From Aeribacillus composti (GTDB lineage: Bacteria; Bacillota; Bacilli; Bacillales; Aeribacillaceae): a stretch of DNA of 43,527 nt. The DNA is taken from assembly GCF_007827555.1 (NCBI RefSeq), contig NZ_VISS01000037.1:1-43527 (forward strand). Reading direction: 5' to 3'. Positions 32,341-41,037 of the stretch are shown here, one piece after another. The notes beneath the pieces are model-generated. The model was not told the origin of the DNA. It saw only the letters and a program-made list of their open reading frames with translations, and did no database searches. The position numbers and the translations under genes are program-made. How positions within the stretch are numbered: position 1 is the stretch's first letter; the number at the start of each line of letters is the position of its first letter.

Positions 32341-34173
32341 ATGTATAGCAGTCGAGTGAGTTTTTTCCGTTCGATACATTTTAAAATTGTGCTGATCTAT
32401 GTGCTTCTGATTATTTTGGCTATGCAAATCATCGGTATTTACTTCGTTAAGGAATTGGAATCTTCTCTTATAGAAAATTTTAAATCTTCCCTTTCGCAGC
32501 GGATTGATTTGCTGGCTTACCAGATTGAGCAAGCGATGACGAATGAAGAAGTGGACGAATCATTGAATATGGAAGATGAGATATCTGCTATTTTGCAAGA
32601 TTTTAAACGGGAGGAAATTCATGAAGTTCGCGTAGTGGACCAAGATGCGCGTGTCATCGGGACATCTGATTACAACAAAGATGTGATCGGGAAAAGAACA
32701 ACTGAAAATATGATTAAACGGACTTTAATCGTCGGTTCGCCTGAAAGCAATATTTTGCTTGATCCGCAAACGAAGCATCGAATGTACGTATCAGCGACTC
32801 CGATCGTCACAGATTATAAACGAGAAACAATTGGCGTTGTTTATGTCGTTGCCTCAATGGAGGAAGTTTTTTCACAATTGCGGACGATTAACAAAATTTT
32901 TGCAACAGGCACAGGGATGTCCCTTCTTATTACCGCGGCGCTAGGAATTTTTCTTGCCCGCACTATAACCCGTCCGTTGTCAGATATGAGAAGGCAAGCG
33001 TTGGAGCTGGCAAAAGGGAATTTTTCCAGAAAAGTAAAAGTGTATGGAGAAGATGAAATTGGACAGCTTGCATTAACGTTCAATCATCTCACGGAAAAAT
33101 TGGAGGAAGCACAGGAAACAACTGAAGAAGAGCGCAGAAAGCTGGCGTCTATTATTACTCATATGACAGAAGGTGTCATAGCTACAGATCGGCATGGAAA
33201 AGTAATTGTCATGAACAATCCGGCCCATGAAATGTTGAATGTTTCACGTGAAACAGCCTTAGGAAAATCAATTGTGGAGCTTTTAGATTTAACGGATGAA
33301 TGTACTTTTGAAGATTTAGTGAACCAGCAAGAACCGATGCTGTTAGATTTCAGCACAGAGGAAAAACCGTATATATTACGAATCAGCTTTTCTACAATAC
33401 AAATTGATGAAGATCATATTAACGGATTGATTGCAGTAGTTTACGATGTAACAGAGCAGGAACGAATCAACCAAGAGCGGCGTGAATTTGTCGCAAACGT
33501 TTCTCATGAGCTGCGGACGCCGCTTACTACAATGCGCAGTTATTTGGAAGCATTGGCGGAAGGGGCTTGGAAAGACGAAACGATCGCACCAAAATTTTTA
33601 CAAGTGACGCAAAACGAAACGGAGCGGATGATTAGGCTTGTTAATGACTTGCTCCAGCTATCAAAACTAGATAGTAAAGATTATCAATTAAATAAAGACA
33701 TGGTGAATTTCACAGACTTTTTCCACAAAATTATTGATCGTTTTGAAATGTCTAAGCAGCAGCATGTCACATTTGTACGAAACATTCCGAAAAAAAGCCT
33801 TTATGTAGAAATTGAACCCGATAAAATTACGCAAGTGCTCGATAATATTATTTCCAATGCTTTGAAATATTCTCCTGAAGGCGGAAAAATCTCTTTTCAA
33901 GTAAAAGAACAAGTTGACCATATTGAAGTCAGTGTAAAAGATGAAGGCATTGGAATTCCAAAAGAAAGTGTGAAAAAAATTTTTGAACGTTTTTATCGTG
34001 TTGATAAGGCTAGATCACGCAAAATGGGCGGAACCGGTCTTGGTCTTGCAATTGCAAAAGAGATGGTGGAAGCACACGGAGGAGAAATTTGGGTGGAAAG
34101 TGAAGAAGGAAAAGGCACGATTGTATTTTTCACATTGCCATATGAACAGAACCAAGAGGATGATTGGCTATGA
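32341..34173 (+). CDS. walK: Essential sensor histidine kinase WalK (YycG)
   Basis: 610 residues (B. subtilis 611). TM1 about 14-35, an extracellular Cache/PAS-like domain, TM2 about 188-208, a HAMP domain, a cytoplasmic PAS domain (about 265-375), HisKA with His389 in FVANVSHELRTPL, and HATPase motifs NIISNALKYSPEGG, DEGIGIP and GGTGLGLAIAKE. It senses wall state and phosphorylates WalR. The ATG at 32341 has AGGAG eight bases upstream; an in-frame GTG at 32335 is too close. A perfect parS lies inside the gene. Confidence 0.97.
   Translation: MYSSRVSFFRSIHFKIVLIYVLLIILAMQIIGIYFVKELESSLIENFKSSLSQRIDLLAYQIEQAMTNEEVDESLNMEDEISAILQDFKREEIHEVRVVDQDARVIGTSDYNKDVIGKRTTENMIKRTLIVGSPESNILLDPQTKHRMYVSATPIVTDYKRETIGVVYVVASMEEVFSQLRTINKIFATGTGMSLLITAALGIFLARTITRPLSDMRRQALELAKGNFSRKVKVYGEDEIGQLALTFNHLTEKLEEAQETTEEERRKLASIITHMTEGVIATDRHGKVIVMNNPAHEMLNVSRETALGKSIVELLDLTDECTFEDLVNQQEPMLLDFSTEEKPYILRISFSTIQIDEDHINGLIAVVYDVTEQERINQERREFVANVSHELRTPLTTMRSYLEALAEGAWKDETIAPKFLQVTQNETERMIRLVNDLLQLSKLDSKDYQLNKDMVNFTDFFHKIIDRFEMSKQQHVTFVRNIPKKSLYVEIEPDKITQVLDNIISNALKYSPEGGKISFQVKEQVDHIEVSVKDEGIGIPKESVKKIFERFYRVDKARSRKMGGTGLGLAIAKEMVEAHGGEIWVESEEGKGTIVFFTLPYEQNQEDDWL
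33240..33255. promoter_or_regulatory. parS: parS site within walK
   Basis: TGTTTCACGTGAAACA, a perfect parS palindrome, encoding the stretch NVSRETA of WalK. B. subtilis WalK carries the same peptide, so the site appears conserved. Confidence 0.95.
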
Positions 34174-35513
34174 ACCGGGAAACGATAAAATCCATTATTT
34201 TAACATTTTTAGTGCTGACAAGTTTATTCTTCACCTGGAATATTTGGACATATCAGCCAAACTACGGGGAAATTTCAAACTCCAACTATATTGAAAACAA
34301 CCCGTTAAGTAATGTAACAAAAAAGCCTTATGAAGTCGTGCAGCCGGATCATATTATGATTCATGAAAAAATAAAACATTACGCAACTTATGACGAAATC
34401 GTCATCGAAAGACTTTGGAAGGATATTCGTCAGTGGGAGCTAGAGGAATTCAAAAATATTTCTGGAGAGATTGAAAAGCAATATGGTTTTAATCAATGGA
34501 TAAACAGGGAAATACATAATTCAACCCCTAACTTTGAAGTTATTTTTAACGACTCGATTCCGATGTCAGCCCTCTTATCAATAACCGACTGGACGGATGA
34601 AGAAGATTTCAATATAGAATTTGATCGGATTTACATTCCTCTGACAAACGAGAAAGCGAACCGAAAACTTTATTTAGTCGACTACGAGCATAAATATGTT
34701 GTAGAAGCACAGGTGAAAACCGTTTTAAGCAATTTGTGGACGGAAGTGTATAAAGAAAAAGAAAACTTTGAAAGCTACGTGTTTTGGAACGGATTATTTT
34801 TGCCTGAAAAGCCGTTTCCGATTCATCGCCTTCAATATTTTACAAAATCAATGAGCGGTGAGCAGATTAAAAATGCATTGTTTAATGATCCAAGTTATGT
34901 AAAACGGGATGTCAATGCTTCCGAATTTGTGTATACAGACAGCTCCCGTCAGCTTGTCATCAACGAAGATAAAGAAAGGGTTGTTTACGTTAATCCGACA
35001 ATTGACCAGTCTTTAACGACGGAAAAAGGAAAATTGATCTTGCAGAGCATTGATTTTTTGAACAAACATGGCGGTTGGCTGTCAGGATTAAATGATTATC
35101 GCTTCGAAAAAACGGATCAAGAACAGAAAATTTATTTTCGTCTAACGGTTCGAAATTTGCCAGTATTTTCGTTCAGCGATTCGCATTATTCGATCACGAC
35201 GATCATGCAAAGCTGGGGAAAGAATGATATTGCCTTATATCAGCGTCCGTTATTTTATTTGGATGATTTTATCCGGGAAGATAAAACGACTTTGCCTAAA
35301 GCAGCAGATATAATTGAAGCAATTAAGGATAATCCAAGCATTGAAGCCGACAAAATAAAACGTATTTTTCCCGCTTATGACATACAACAGTCGTCACGGC
35401 AAAATATCGTAAATTTGGAGCCGATATGGTGCATTGAACTCGAAAACGATAAATATCAAAGGCTGAATGTGAAAAAAGCGGGTAAAGGAGGGGAAGGTAT
35501 TGGATTGGAGTAA
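34170..35513 (+). CDS. walH: WalK-associated regulator WalH (YycH)
   Basis: A 447-residue single-pass membrane protein. One N-terminal TM (about 9-26, IILTFLVLTSLFFTW) and a large extracytoplasmic part. YycH and YycI bind WalK through their TM helices and modulate its activity. The ATG overlaps the walK stop (ATGA), and walI overlaps its own end, so the operon is translationally coupled. Sequence is less conserved than WalRK; assignment rests on size, topology and order. Confidence 0.92.
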   Translation: MNRETIKSIILTFLVLTSLFFTWNIWTYQPNYGEISNSNYIENNPLSNVTKKPYEVVQPDHIMIHEKIKHYATYDEIVIERLWKDIRQWELEEFKNISGEIEKQYGFNQWINREIHNSTPNFEVIFNDSIPMSALLSITDWTDEEDFNIEFDRIYIPLTNEKANRKLYLVDYEHKYVVEAQVKTVLSNLWTEVYKEKENFESYVFWNGLFLPEKPFPIHRLQYFTKSMSGEQIKNALFNDPSYVKRDVNASEFVYTDSSRQLVINEDKERVVYVNPTIDQSLTTEKGKLILQSIDFLNKHGGWLSGLNDYRFEKTDQEQKIYFRLTVRNLPVFSFSDSHYSITTIMQSWGKNDIALYQRPLFYLDDFIREDKTTLPKAADIIEAIKDNPSIEADKIKRIFPAYDIQQSSRQNIVNLEPIWCIELENDKYQRLNVKKAGKGGEGIGLE

Positions 35514-36315
35514 AACGAAAACGGTGTTTATTATTGCCTTCCTGATCCTTGATATTTATTTAGCTTTTCAGTATGTTGAAAAAATCAAAAGCTCCAAATA
35601 TGATATGATCACGAAAACGACGATTGAAGAGCAGTTTGCAGCGGAAAATATACAATTTGGGAAGCTTCCAAAAGAAGTAATAGAAGGTTCTTATATAACG
35701 GCAGAAAGTAAAATATTTAAGGAAGAAGAAATCGAACAACTGAAAAATCAAAAGCCGATGCTGCCTGATGAGGAGTTGACTCGTTCGGTAACAAAGCTTC
35801 GGATGAGTTTTGACAAACCGATTCCAATTGTAGGAGAAAATATCGAAAATAAGATCAAGCAAATTTTAACAACACAAATCATTGCGGGCAGTCAATACAA
35901 GTTTTGGCGCTACAGCAAAGAAACAAGGGAAATTATTTGTCTGCAGGAATACAAAGGAAAAATTATTTTTCAAGATGTAAGTGATGGAATCGGTATGATT
36001 GTCTTTTATTTAAATGATAAAAATGAAATTGTGTCTTATCAGCAAACATTGCTAGAAGATATAAAAGAATTGGAGAAGCAGGAAATATTGCCTGCGATTA
36101 AAGCATTGGAAGCTCTTTATGAAAAAAATGATTTGAAATCTAACAGTAAAGTAACCGATGTAGAATACGGATATTACACACAATACCCGCTGTCGGAACA
36201 GCAAATTTTGGCTCCGACATGGCATGTAGTTGTCAATAAAACAGAAGATTATTATGTGAATGCATTGGAAGGTCAGGTCATTAAACCGGAGAAAGAGAAT
36301 AATAATTTGGAGTGA
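35500..36315 (+). CDS. walI: WalK-associated regulator WalI (YycI)
   Basis: A 271-residue protein with one N-terminal TM (TVFIIAFLILDIYLAFQYV, about 8-26) and an extracytoplasmic domain similar in layout to WalH. It forms the WalK-regulating complex with WalH. The start is TTG at 35500 after AAGGAGGGGAAGG, 14 bp inside the walH 3' end. walJ follows closely. Confidence 0.92.
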   Translation: MDWSKTKTVFIIAFLILDIYLAFQYVEKIKSSKYDMITKTTIEEQFAAENIQFGKLPKEVIEGSYITAESKIFKEEEIEQLKNQKPMLPDEELTRSVTKLRMSFDKPIPIVGENIENKIKQILTTQIIAGSQYKFWRYSKETREIICLQEYKGKIIFQDVSDGIGMIVFYLNDKNEIVSYQQTLLEDIKELEKQEILPAIKALEALYEKNDLKSNSKVTDVEYGYYTQYPLSEQQILAPTWHVVVNKTEDYYVNALEGQVIKPEKENNNLE

Positions 36316-36324
36316 GTGAAGGAA

Positions 36325-37119
36325 ATGAGCCTTAATTTCAGTGTTCTTGCGAGCGGCAGCACAGGGAATGCCATTTATGTAGAAACAGATGAACATTCCC
36401 TGTTAATCGATGCAGGATTAAGTGGTAAACAAATGGAAAATTTGTTTCAAGAAATTCAACGGGACATAAAAAATTTAAGCGGTATATTAGTCACCCATGA
36501 GCATAGCGATCACATCAAGGGACTTGGAATTTTAGCGAGAAAATACGAAATTCCGATTTTCGCGAATGAAAAAACGTGGAAAGCAATGGAGAGAGAAATC
36601 GGCGAAATTCATTTAGAACAAAAGTTTACTTTTGAAATCGGCGAAACGAAATCGTTTGGAAGTTTAGAGGTTGAATCATTTGGCGTTTCCCATGATGCAG
36701 CAGAACCAATGTTTTTTGTGTTTCACCACAATGGAAAAAAACTAGCGTTAATTACTGATACTGGATATGTAAGCGACAGAATGAAAGGGATCATACGCGG
36801 TGCAGATGTTTTTATTTTTGAAAGCAACCATGACGTAGAAATGCTGCGAATGTGCCGGTATCCTTGGAATGTAAAACGAAGAATTTTATCTGATGTTGGA
36901 CATGTTTCAAATGAAGATGCTGCACTTGCTATGGCTGATGTCATTGGCGACAAGACGAAACGAATTTATTTGGCGCATTTAAGTAAAGAAAATAATATGA
37001 AAGAGCTCGCACGAATGTCTGTCCAGCAAGTATTAGAGAAAAAAGGACTCGTTGTTGGAGAACAATTTGAATTATATGATACAGATCCAAAGAAACCGAC
37101 GCCTCTCGTAGCTGTTTAA
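36325..37119 (+). CDS. walJ: Metallo-beta-lactamase-fold exonuclease WalJ (YycJ)
   Basis: A 264-residue metallo-beta-lactamase hydrolase with zinc motif [19 protein letters not shown] and HLSKENN. YycJ family members are 5'-3' DNA exonucleases tied to mismatch repair and to replication-division coordination. The ATG at 36325 ([15 protein letters not shown]) aligns with B. subtilis; an in-frame GTG at 36316, with GGAG three bases upstream, is the alternative. Confidence 0.94.
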   Translation: MSLNFSVLASGSTGNAIYVETDEHSLLIDAGLSGKQMENLFQEIQRDIKNLSGILVTHEHSDHIKGLGILARKYEIPIFANEKTWKAMEREIGEIHLEQKFTFEIGETKSFGSLEVESFGVSHDAAEPMFFVFHHNGKKLALITDTGYVSDRMKGIIRGADVFIFESNHDVEMLRMCRYPWNVKRRILSDVGHVSNEDAALAMADVIGDKTKRIYLAHLSKENNMKELARMSVQQVLEKKGLVVGEQFELYDTDPKKPTPLVAV

Positions 37120-37239
37120 ATGTTTGAATTTCCCCATCGTTGGGTATGTTAATGTTGTCATATATTTTTCCTGCCAGCTCGCGTTATACTATAATAATGT
37201 AGATAAAATCATTCGTCATCGGAAAGGAATGATGAGGCG

Positions 37240-38463
37240 ATGGGATATTATGATGATGATTTTGAACGGTATAATAACAGAAAACAAAGGGGAAACCGGG
37301 GCGGATCATTATTGGCTGGGTTAATCGGAGCCGTGTTAGGCGCGTTATTAGTTATTTTCTCCCTTCCAGCATTAGCACAATTCAATATTCTTCCATATGA
37401 TCTGAACATCAGTCCAGAGCAAAATGAGGAAGGGGAAACAGGAAATGTCCAAGGGCCAGTCAAAACAGTAAATGTAAATGTGAATTCAGCAGTTACAGAA
37501 GCAGTTAATAAAGTGAGTGATGCGGTTGTCGGAGTCGTCAATATTCAGCAAGTAAGCTTCTGGGATCAAACACAAGAGGGAGAAGCAGGAACAGGATCAG
37601 GGGTCATCTACAAAAAGGAAGGCGATAAAGCCTATATTGTAACAAATCACCATGTTGTAGCCGGAGCGCATCAATTGGAAGTTGTATTAAACGACGAAAC
37701 ACGCATTCCCGCTGAACTTGTCGGCAGTGATCAGCTGATGGATTTAGCAGTATTGGTTGTGGATGCAAAGCATGTTAAGAAGGTTGCTGAATTCGGCAAT
37801 TCGGACACAGTCAAACCGGGTGAGCCGGTGCTGGCAATCGGAAACCCGCTCGGCTTGCAATTTGCTGGGTCTGTTACACAAGGGATTATTTCCGGAACAG
37901 AACGGACCATTCCTGTTGATATTGATGAAAACGGAACAGTGGATTGGCAGGCGGAAGTGCTGCAGACGGATGCCGCAATTAATCCCGGAAACAGCGGCGG
38001 AGCACTTGTGAATTTAGACGGGAAAGTAATTGGAATTAATTCCATGAAAATTGCTGAATCCGCGGTGGAAGGAATCGGACTGTCTATCCCAATTAACATT
38101 GCAATTCCGATTATTAATGATCTTGAAAAATTCGGCGAAGTGAAGCGTCCATATATGGGAATCGGTCTTCAGTCTCTTGAAGACATCCCAAGCTATTATT
38201 GGGAAGAGGCATTAAATTTGCCAAAGGACGTTAAAAACGGCGTGATTGTGATGAGTGTTGAGCCGATGTCGCCAGCTCAACGCGCAGGTTTGAGAGAGAA
38301 GGACGTAATTATAGAGCTTGCTGGGAAAAAGGTCGAAAATGTTCTCCAGCTTCGAAAGCAGCTATACAGCCAAAAGGTTGGAAGCACAGTGGAAGTAAAA
38401 TTCTATCGAAACGGCGAGTTGAAAACAGTGAAGCTGAAGCTCGTTGAACAAAAATCTTTTTAA
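37240..38463 (+). CDS. htrC: HtrA-like membrane-anchored serine protease (HtrC/YyxA)
   Basis: A 407-residue DegP/HtrA protease with a short cytoplasmic N-terminus, one TM helix (about 23-46) and an extracytoplasmic trypsin-like domain with catalytic His138 (TNHHV), Asp168 (DLAVL) and Ser252 (GNSGG). A C-terminal PDZ domain covers about 305-400. It acts in envelope protein quality control. It follows walJ as in B. subtilis; a TATAAT at 37190-37195 suggests its own promoter, though the -35 is weak. Confidence 0.92.
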   Translation: MGYYDDDFERYNNRKQRGNRGGSLLAGLIGAVLGALLVIFSLPALAQFNILPYDLNISPEQNEEGETGNVQGPVKTVNVNVNSAVTEAVNKVSDAVVGVVNIQQVSFWDQTQEGEAGTGSGVIYKKEGDKAYIVTNHHVVAGAHQLEVVLNDETRIPAELVGSDQLMDLAVLVVDAKHVKKVAEFGNSDTVKPGEPVLAIGNPLGLQFAGSVTQGIISGTERTIPVDIDENGTVDWQAEVLQTDAAINPGNSGGALVNLDGKVIGINSMKIAESAVEGIGLSIPINIAIPIINDLEKFGEVKRPYMGIGLQSLEDIPSYYWEEALNLPKDVKNGVIVMSVEPMSPAQRAGLREKDVIIELAGKKVENVLQLRKQLYSQKVGSTVEVKFYRNGELKTVKLKLVEQKSF

Positions 38464-38465
38464 AG

Positions 38466-38495
38466 AACAGGAAGGCGAATCAGCTTTCCTGTTTT
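38466..38495 (+). terminator. Terminator after htrC
   Basis: An 11-bp stem from AACAGGAAGGC (38466-38476) and GCTTTCCTGTT (38483-38493, one G-U) with a short T-run. Confidence 0.75.
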
Positions 38496-38519
38496 CATTA
38501 TGGGGTAGGAGGATTATAA

Positions 38520-38675
38520 ATGTATTGCTGCGAGGATCATATTGATTTAGCAATCGACATGTATGTAGACCAGTATGAAACAGCACCAAATATTCAAAAA
38601 ATTGAATTTAATCACAGCTTATCCACAACCTGTGAATTGTGCGAAAAAACCGCAGTATATATAGTTGGGAACTGA
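38520..38675 (+). CDS. yyzF: CxxH/CxxC small protein (YyzF, BA_5709 family)
   Basis: A 51-residue protein: MYCCEDHIDLAIDMYV at the start, with CxxH (Cys4-His7) and CxxC (Cys38-Cys41, TCELCEK) that could bind one zinc. It matches the small CxxH/CxxC family conserved before rlmH in Bacillaceae; function is unknown. The ATG at 38520 has GTAGGAGG upstream. A perfect DnaA box (38619-38627) lies in its coding region. Confidence 0.88.
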   Translation: MYCCEDHIDLAIDMYVDQYETAPNIQKIEFNHSLSTTCELCEKTAVYIVGN

Positions 38676-38776
38676 TTTTCGGACACGAAATATAGAGGTA
38701 TTCATCCACAATTGTGGATAAAATCTGTGGAATATTTGTTATTTTATGTGGGAAATAGTTATCAACATGTTGATAA
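38619..38776. promoter_or_regulatory. DnaA-box cluster upstream of rlmH
   Basis: Perfect boxes TTATCCACA at 38619-38627 and on the minus strand at 38713-38721; TCATCCACA at 38702-38710; and TTATCAACA at 38759-38767 facing its mirror copy at 38768-38776. The last two make the 18-bp perfect palindrome TTATCAACATGTTGATAA just before rlmH. I recall that yydA (rlmH) is one of the DnaA-box cluster sites of B. subtilis outside oriC. Confidence 0.8.
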
Positions 38777-38800
38777 AATAAAAAAGGGGAAATATGAAAG

Positions 38801-39280
38801 TTGAACATTCAAATTATAGCGATTGGGAAGCTGAAGGAAAAATATTTAAAGCAGGGAATCGACGAATATTTAAAGCGTCTTTCATCGTACGCAAAAGTTG
38901 ACATCATTGAACTTCCTGACGAAAAGGCTCCTGAACAAATAAGCCCGCAGGAAATGGAACTAATCAAAAACAAAGAAGGCGAACGAATTTTAGCCAAAAT
39001 CCCGACCGATGCATACGTCATCGCCCTTGCCATTGGAGGCAAGATGAAATCCTCGGAAGAGTTCGCACATAGTATAGATAAACTGGCCACATACGGAAAA
39101 AGCAAAATCGCCTTTCTAATCGGAGGCTCTCTCGGCTTAAGCAAAGAGGTAATGAAACGGGCGGACGAAGCCCTCTCCTTTTCCAAAATGACCTTCCCCC
39201 ATCAGCTCATGCGCCTCATTTTGCTCGAACAAATCTATCGGGCATTTCGGATTATGAGGGGGGAACCGTACCATAAGTGA
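38801..39280 (+). CDS. rlmH: 23S rRNA (pseudouridine1915-N3) methyltransferase RlmH
   Basis: A 159-residue SPOUT methyltransferase, same length as B. subtilis YydA. It methylates pseudouridine 1915 in helix 69 of 23S rRNA. The knot region [15 protein letters not shown] and the C-terminus [11 protein letters not shown] are diagnostic. The start is TTG at 38801, aligned to the family start, with AAGGGG ten bases upstream; an ATG at 38794 is out of frame. It is the last core gene before the accessory island. Confidence 0.96.
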   Translation: MNIQIIAIGKLKEKYLKQGIDEYLKRLSSYAKVDIIELPDEKAPEQISPQEMELIKNKEGERILAKIPTDAYVIALAIGGKMKSSEEFAHSIDKLATYGKSKIAFLIGGSLGLSKEVMKRADEALSFSKMTFPHQLMRLILLEQIYRAFRIMRGEPYHK

Positions 39281-39430
39281 ATAGCGGTTTTTGGAGATAG
39301 CTTAGTAGATGGATTTTGGAGAAATGCCACTGTGAAGGACAAAAATAATCTAATAAAATTTGTAAATGTCATTCATAGAGGCGATGAAGTCCAAAAAGAA
39401 GCAATTGTATATGCTAAATGTCCGTCATAA
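39281..39430 (+). pseudogene. Short open stretch in frame after rlmH, possible gene remnant
   Basis: The 49 codons after the rlmH stop stay open in the same frame and end at TAA (39428-39430), with plausible coding character (LIKFVNVIHRGDEVQKEAI). There is no good start or ribosome site; a GTG near 39331 would give 32 residues. I do not recognise it. Confidence 0.25.
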
Positions 39431-39523
39431 AACTATTGAAGAACATAATTAAGAAAGAGAGCATAAGAAAAGTCCTTCATAAGACTCCTGAAGGACATAA
39501 ACAAGATAGGAAACATAGGAAAA
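39420..39523 (+). repeat. Two tandem 52-bp imperfect direct repeats
   Basis: 39420-39471 and 39472-39523 align without gaps, about 40 of 52 bases identical. The second copy begins with a hairpin GTCCTTCA/TGAAGGAC (39472-39496); the first has a weaker version. The pair abuts the IS-end-like hairpin. Confidence 0.7.
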
Positions 39524-39644
39524 GGGGCTGTCTAATAAGTCGATTTTCCGGCTTATAGACGCCCCTTTAATGTTTTAGAAACGTTGATATATCAATGCTT
39601 ATGATGTTTCGTTTTCAATGGATTTTGACTTTCTGGACAACCCC
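39521..39644. mobile_element. IS-terminus-like hairpin and facing inverted terminus (MITE or IS scar)
   Basis: AAAGGGGC (39521-39528) starts a bulged hairpin of about 20 bp closed by GCCCCTTT (39561-39568). A second facing end, TGACTTTCTGGACAACCCC, lies at 39626-39644 and is close to the inverse of the end at 43436-43454 (GGGGCTGTCCAAAAAGTCA). Such GGGGCTGTCC ends are common IS termini in Bacillaceae; I cannot name the family with certainty. There is no transposase inside. The rest of 39281-39690 has no gene. Confidence 0.5.
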
Positions 39645-39690
39645 AAAATAAGAATAATACAGTCTAACTAAAGGATAGATCTTCTACTTA

Positions 39691-40551
39691 TTACTCATAA
39701 TAAGTCCATTGACGAACTCCTACTTGATTAAAATTATTGTTTAGAATTCTTCTGATTCTTTTTTTAGATGGTACCATTTGACACCATTCATGAATTGCAT
39801 TCGTAGTAATCCGATGATCTGGAAAAAGAAGCTTAAATTCCTTCACACTCCGCATTACGGAAGCTGTAACTAATTCTTCGTGTCTACATTCCTTACATAC
39901 ACATTTTCTTCCTTCGATGTAGATAGAAAAAGACTTGCATTGAACACAGGTGATTCCTTTTCGTACCTGTTCATAATCATATGATGGTAACTGTTGATAA
40001 GGCGATTCAGTTATATGCAAGGAAATAAGCTTATCCGCTAGCTTCTTGTGTTTTCTATTTAACTTTGAAGGTTTGGTATTTAGTTTGTCCAAATATTGGT
40101 CTAGCTGAGTAGGAAAAATAAATGGTTTATCGAGAGGTGCTTGATATAGGGTAAAATTAGGATTGATAAAAACAACCGAAGCATCAATTTGAGGATTAAA
40201 ACCAAGATTAAGGAGTAGCTGGCGTAATAAATAATTACTTCTATTCAATTGATGAAGAGGATTAATAATTTCGGATTTGGTTATTTTAAACAACATATCT
40301 GATTCGTGATAATAATCCCCTTCATAATTTTTGACCTCAAATAAATAATTTTTCTCTGAAGTTATAATTAAAGAATCAATTTGGAAGTTGGTATTATTTA
40401 TATTTAGTAGTAAGTCATTTAAAATAATGCATTCACATTGAAGTTTCTCTGTTAAGGCATCAAATAAAACTTCCCCTTCATAATCCATTCGAGTGTTCAA
40501 AAGCTCCATAATCAACAATTCTTTAGACTTAGTTCGAGCTTTATAAAGCAT
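39691..40551 (-). CDS. NERD domain protein with C-terminal zinc ribbon
   Basis: 286 residues. The N-terminal NERD (nuclease-related) domain has the PD-(D/E)xK-like pattern Asp59 (FQIDSLIIT), Glu72 and Lys74 (YLFEVKNY). A zinc-ribbon-like element has Cys202/205 and Cys219/222 (CVQC, CKEC), and a basic C-terminal region follows (KKRIRRILN). NERD proteins are frequent in Bacillaceae and in accessory DNA; activity is mostly unproven. The ATG has AAAGGA eight bases upstream. It points away from the restriction genes. A defence role is possible but not shown. Confidence 0.82.
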   Translation of the reverse strand: MLYKARTKSKELLIMELLNTRMDYEGEVLFDALTEKLQCECIILNDLLLNINNTNFQIDSLIITSEKNYLFEVKNYEGDYYHESDMLFKITKSEIINPLHQLNRSNYLLRQLLLNLGFNPQIDASVVFINPNFTLYQAPLDKPFIFPTQLDQYLDKLNTKPSKLNRKHKKLADKLISLHITESPYQQLPSYDYEQVRKGITCVQCKSFSIYIEGRKCVCKECRHEELVTASVMRSVKEFKLLFPDHRITTNAIHEWCQMVPSKKRIRRILNNNFNQVGVRQWTYYE

Positions 40552-40693
40552 AGTCTACGTCCTTTCATTTAATGGAATTGGTTATATGTTGTTGAGTTGA
40601 TTATCAATAATGCGAGAAGACTATGTATGGAAAAAAAACAAGTGCAGAGTATTGCAACGAAAAATAAGATTTGATTGTATATGATTCATTTGA

Positions 40694-40822
40694 ATAGTTT
40701 AATCGCTCTAATCGCTCAACTATACCAGCATATCGAATTGCGCTTGGCCCCATATCAACACCTCTGCGCATTTAACCTAAATCCATTGGAACCCCTATTA
40801 TTGATATATTTTTTTTCTTCAA
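40694..40822 (-). pseudogene. rocF: Truncated arginase (rocF) 5' end with internal stop
   Basis: Minus-strand codons from TTG (40820-40822) read ISIIGVPMDLG, stop, [20 protein letters not shown] and LERLNY. This is the arginase N-terminus (B. subtilis RocF [27 protein letters not shown]) with a TAA where Gln (CAA) is expected. A ribosome site AAAAGGGGAA is still present upstream. Homology stops after about 43 codons, so roughly 85% of the gene is gone. Genes for arginine catabolism lie near here in relatives, so an insertion or deletion has removed rocF. Confidence 0.88.
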
Positions 40823-40918
40823 TTTTTAAATTCCCCTTTTAAATTCTACTCTAACTATAAGCATAAAAGTTATTTCTAAATGGTTCAACTTAACAATAAA
40901 GTGTATAAATATTTATTA

Positions 40919-40967
40919 TGTCTTTTACTCAAAAACGAAAAATATTAAAGTTTTTGAGTAAAGGACA
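40919..40967. promoter_or_regulatory. 18-bp inverted repeat, likely operator of the restriction operon
   Basis: TGTCTTTTACTCAAAAAC (40919-40936) is mirrored by GTTTTTGAGTAAAGGACA (40950-40967) with one mismatch and a 13-bp spacer. The right arm abuts the -35 of the downstream promoter. It has no T-run, so it looks like an operator rather than a terminator. The rest of 40552-41037 holds the rocF fragment and no other gene. Confidence 0.62.
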
Positions 40968-40995
40968 TTTACTTTTTTTGGTTAATCAGTATAAT
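40968..40995 (+). promoter_or_regulatory. Candidate promoter of the restriction operon
   Basis: TTTACT (40968-40973) and TATAAT (40990-40995) with a 16-bp spacer, 42 bp before the large-subunit gene. The -10 is perfect and the -35 weak. Confidence 0.6.
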
Positions 40996-41037
40996 CTAGG
41001 TATACATCACATTTATGGGTCTTACAGGAGGGATTAG

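Noticed and set aside
38794-38820. ATG just before rlmH as the gene start
   Set aside because: It is out of frame with the conserved RlmH sequence; TTG at 38801 matches the family start.
39281-39340. FGDSLVDG in the frame after rlmH as a GDSL hydrolase
   Set aside because: Only this short match; the following residues do not fit the family, and there is no start codon or ribosome site.
39691-40551. NERD protein as the missing methyltransferase of the restriction system
   Set aside because: No SAM-binding or methylase catalytic motif; it has the NERD nuclease pattern and a zinc ribbon.
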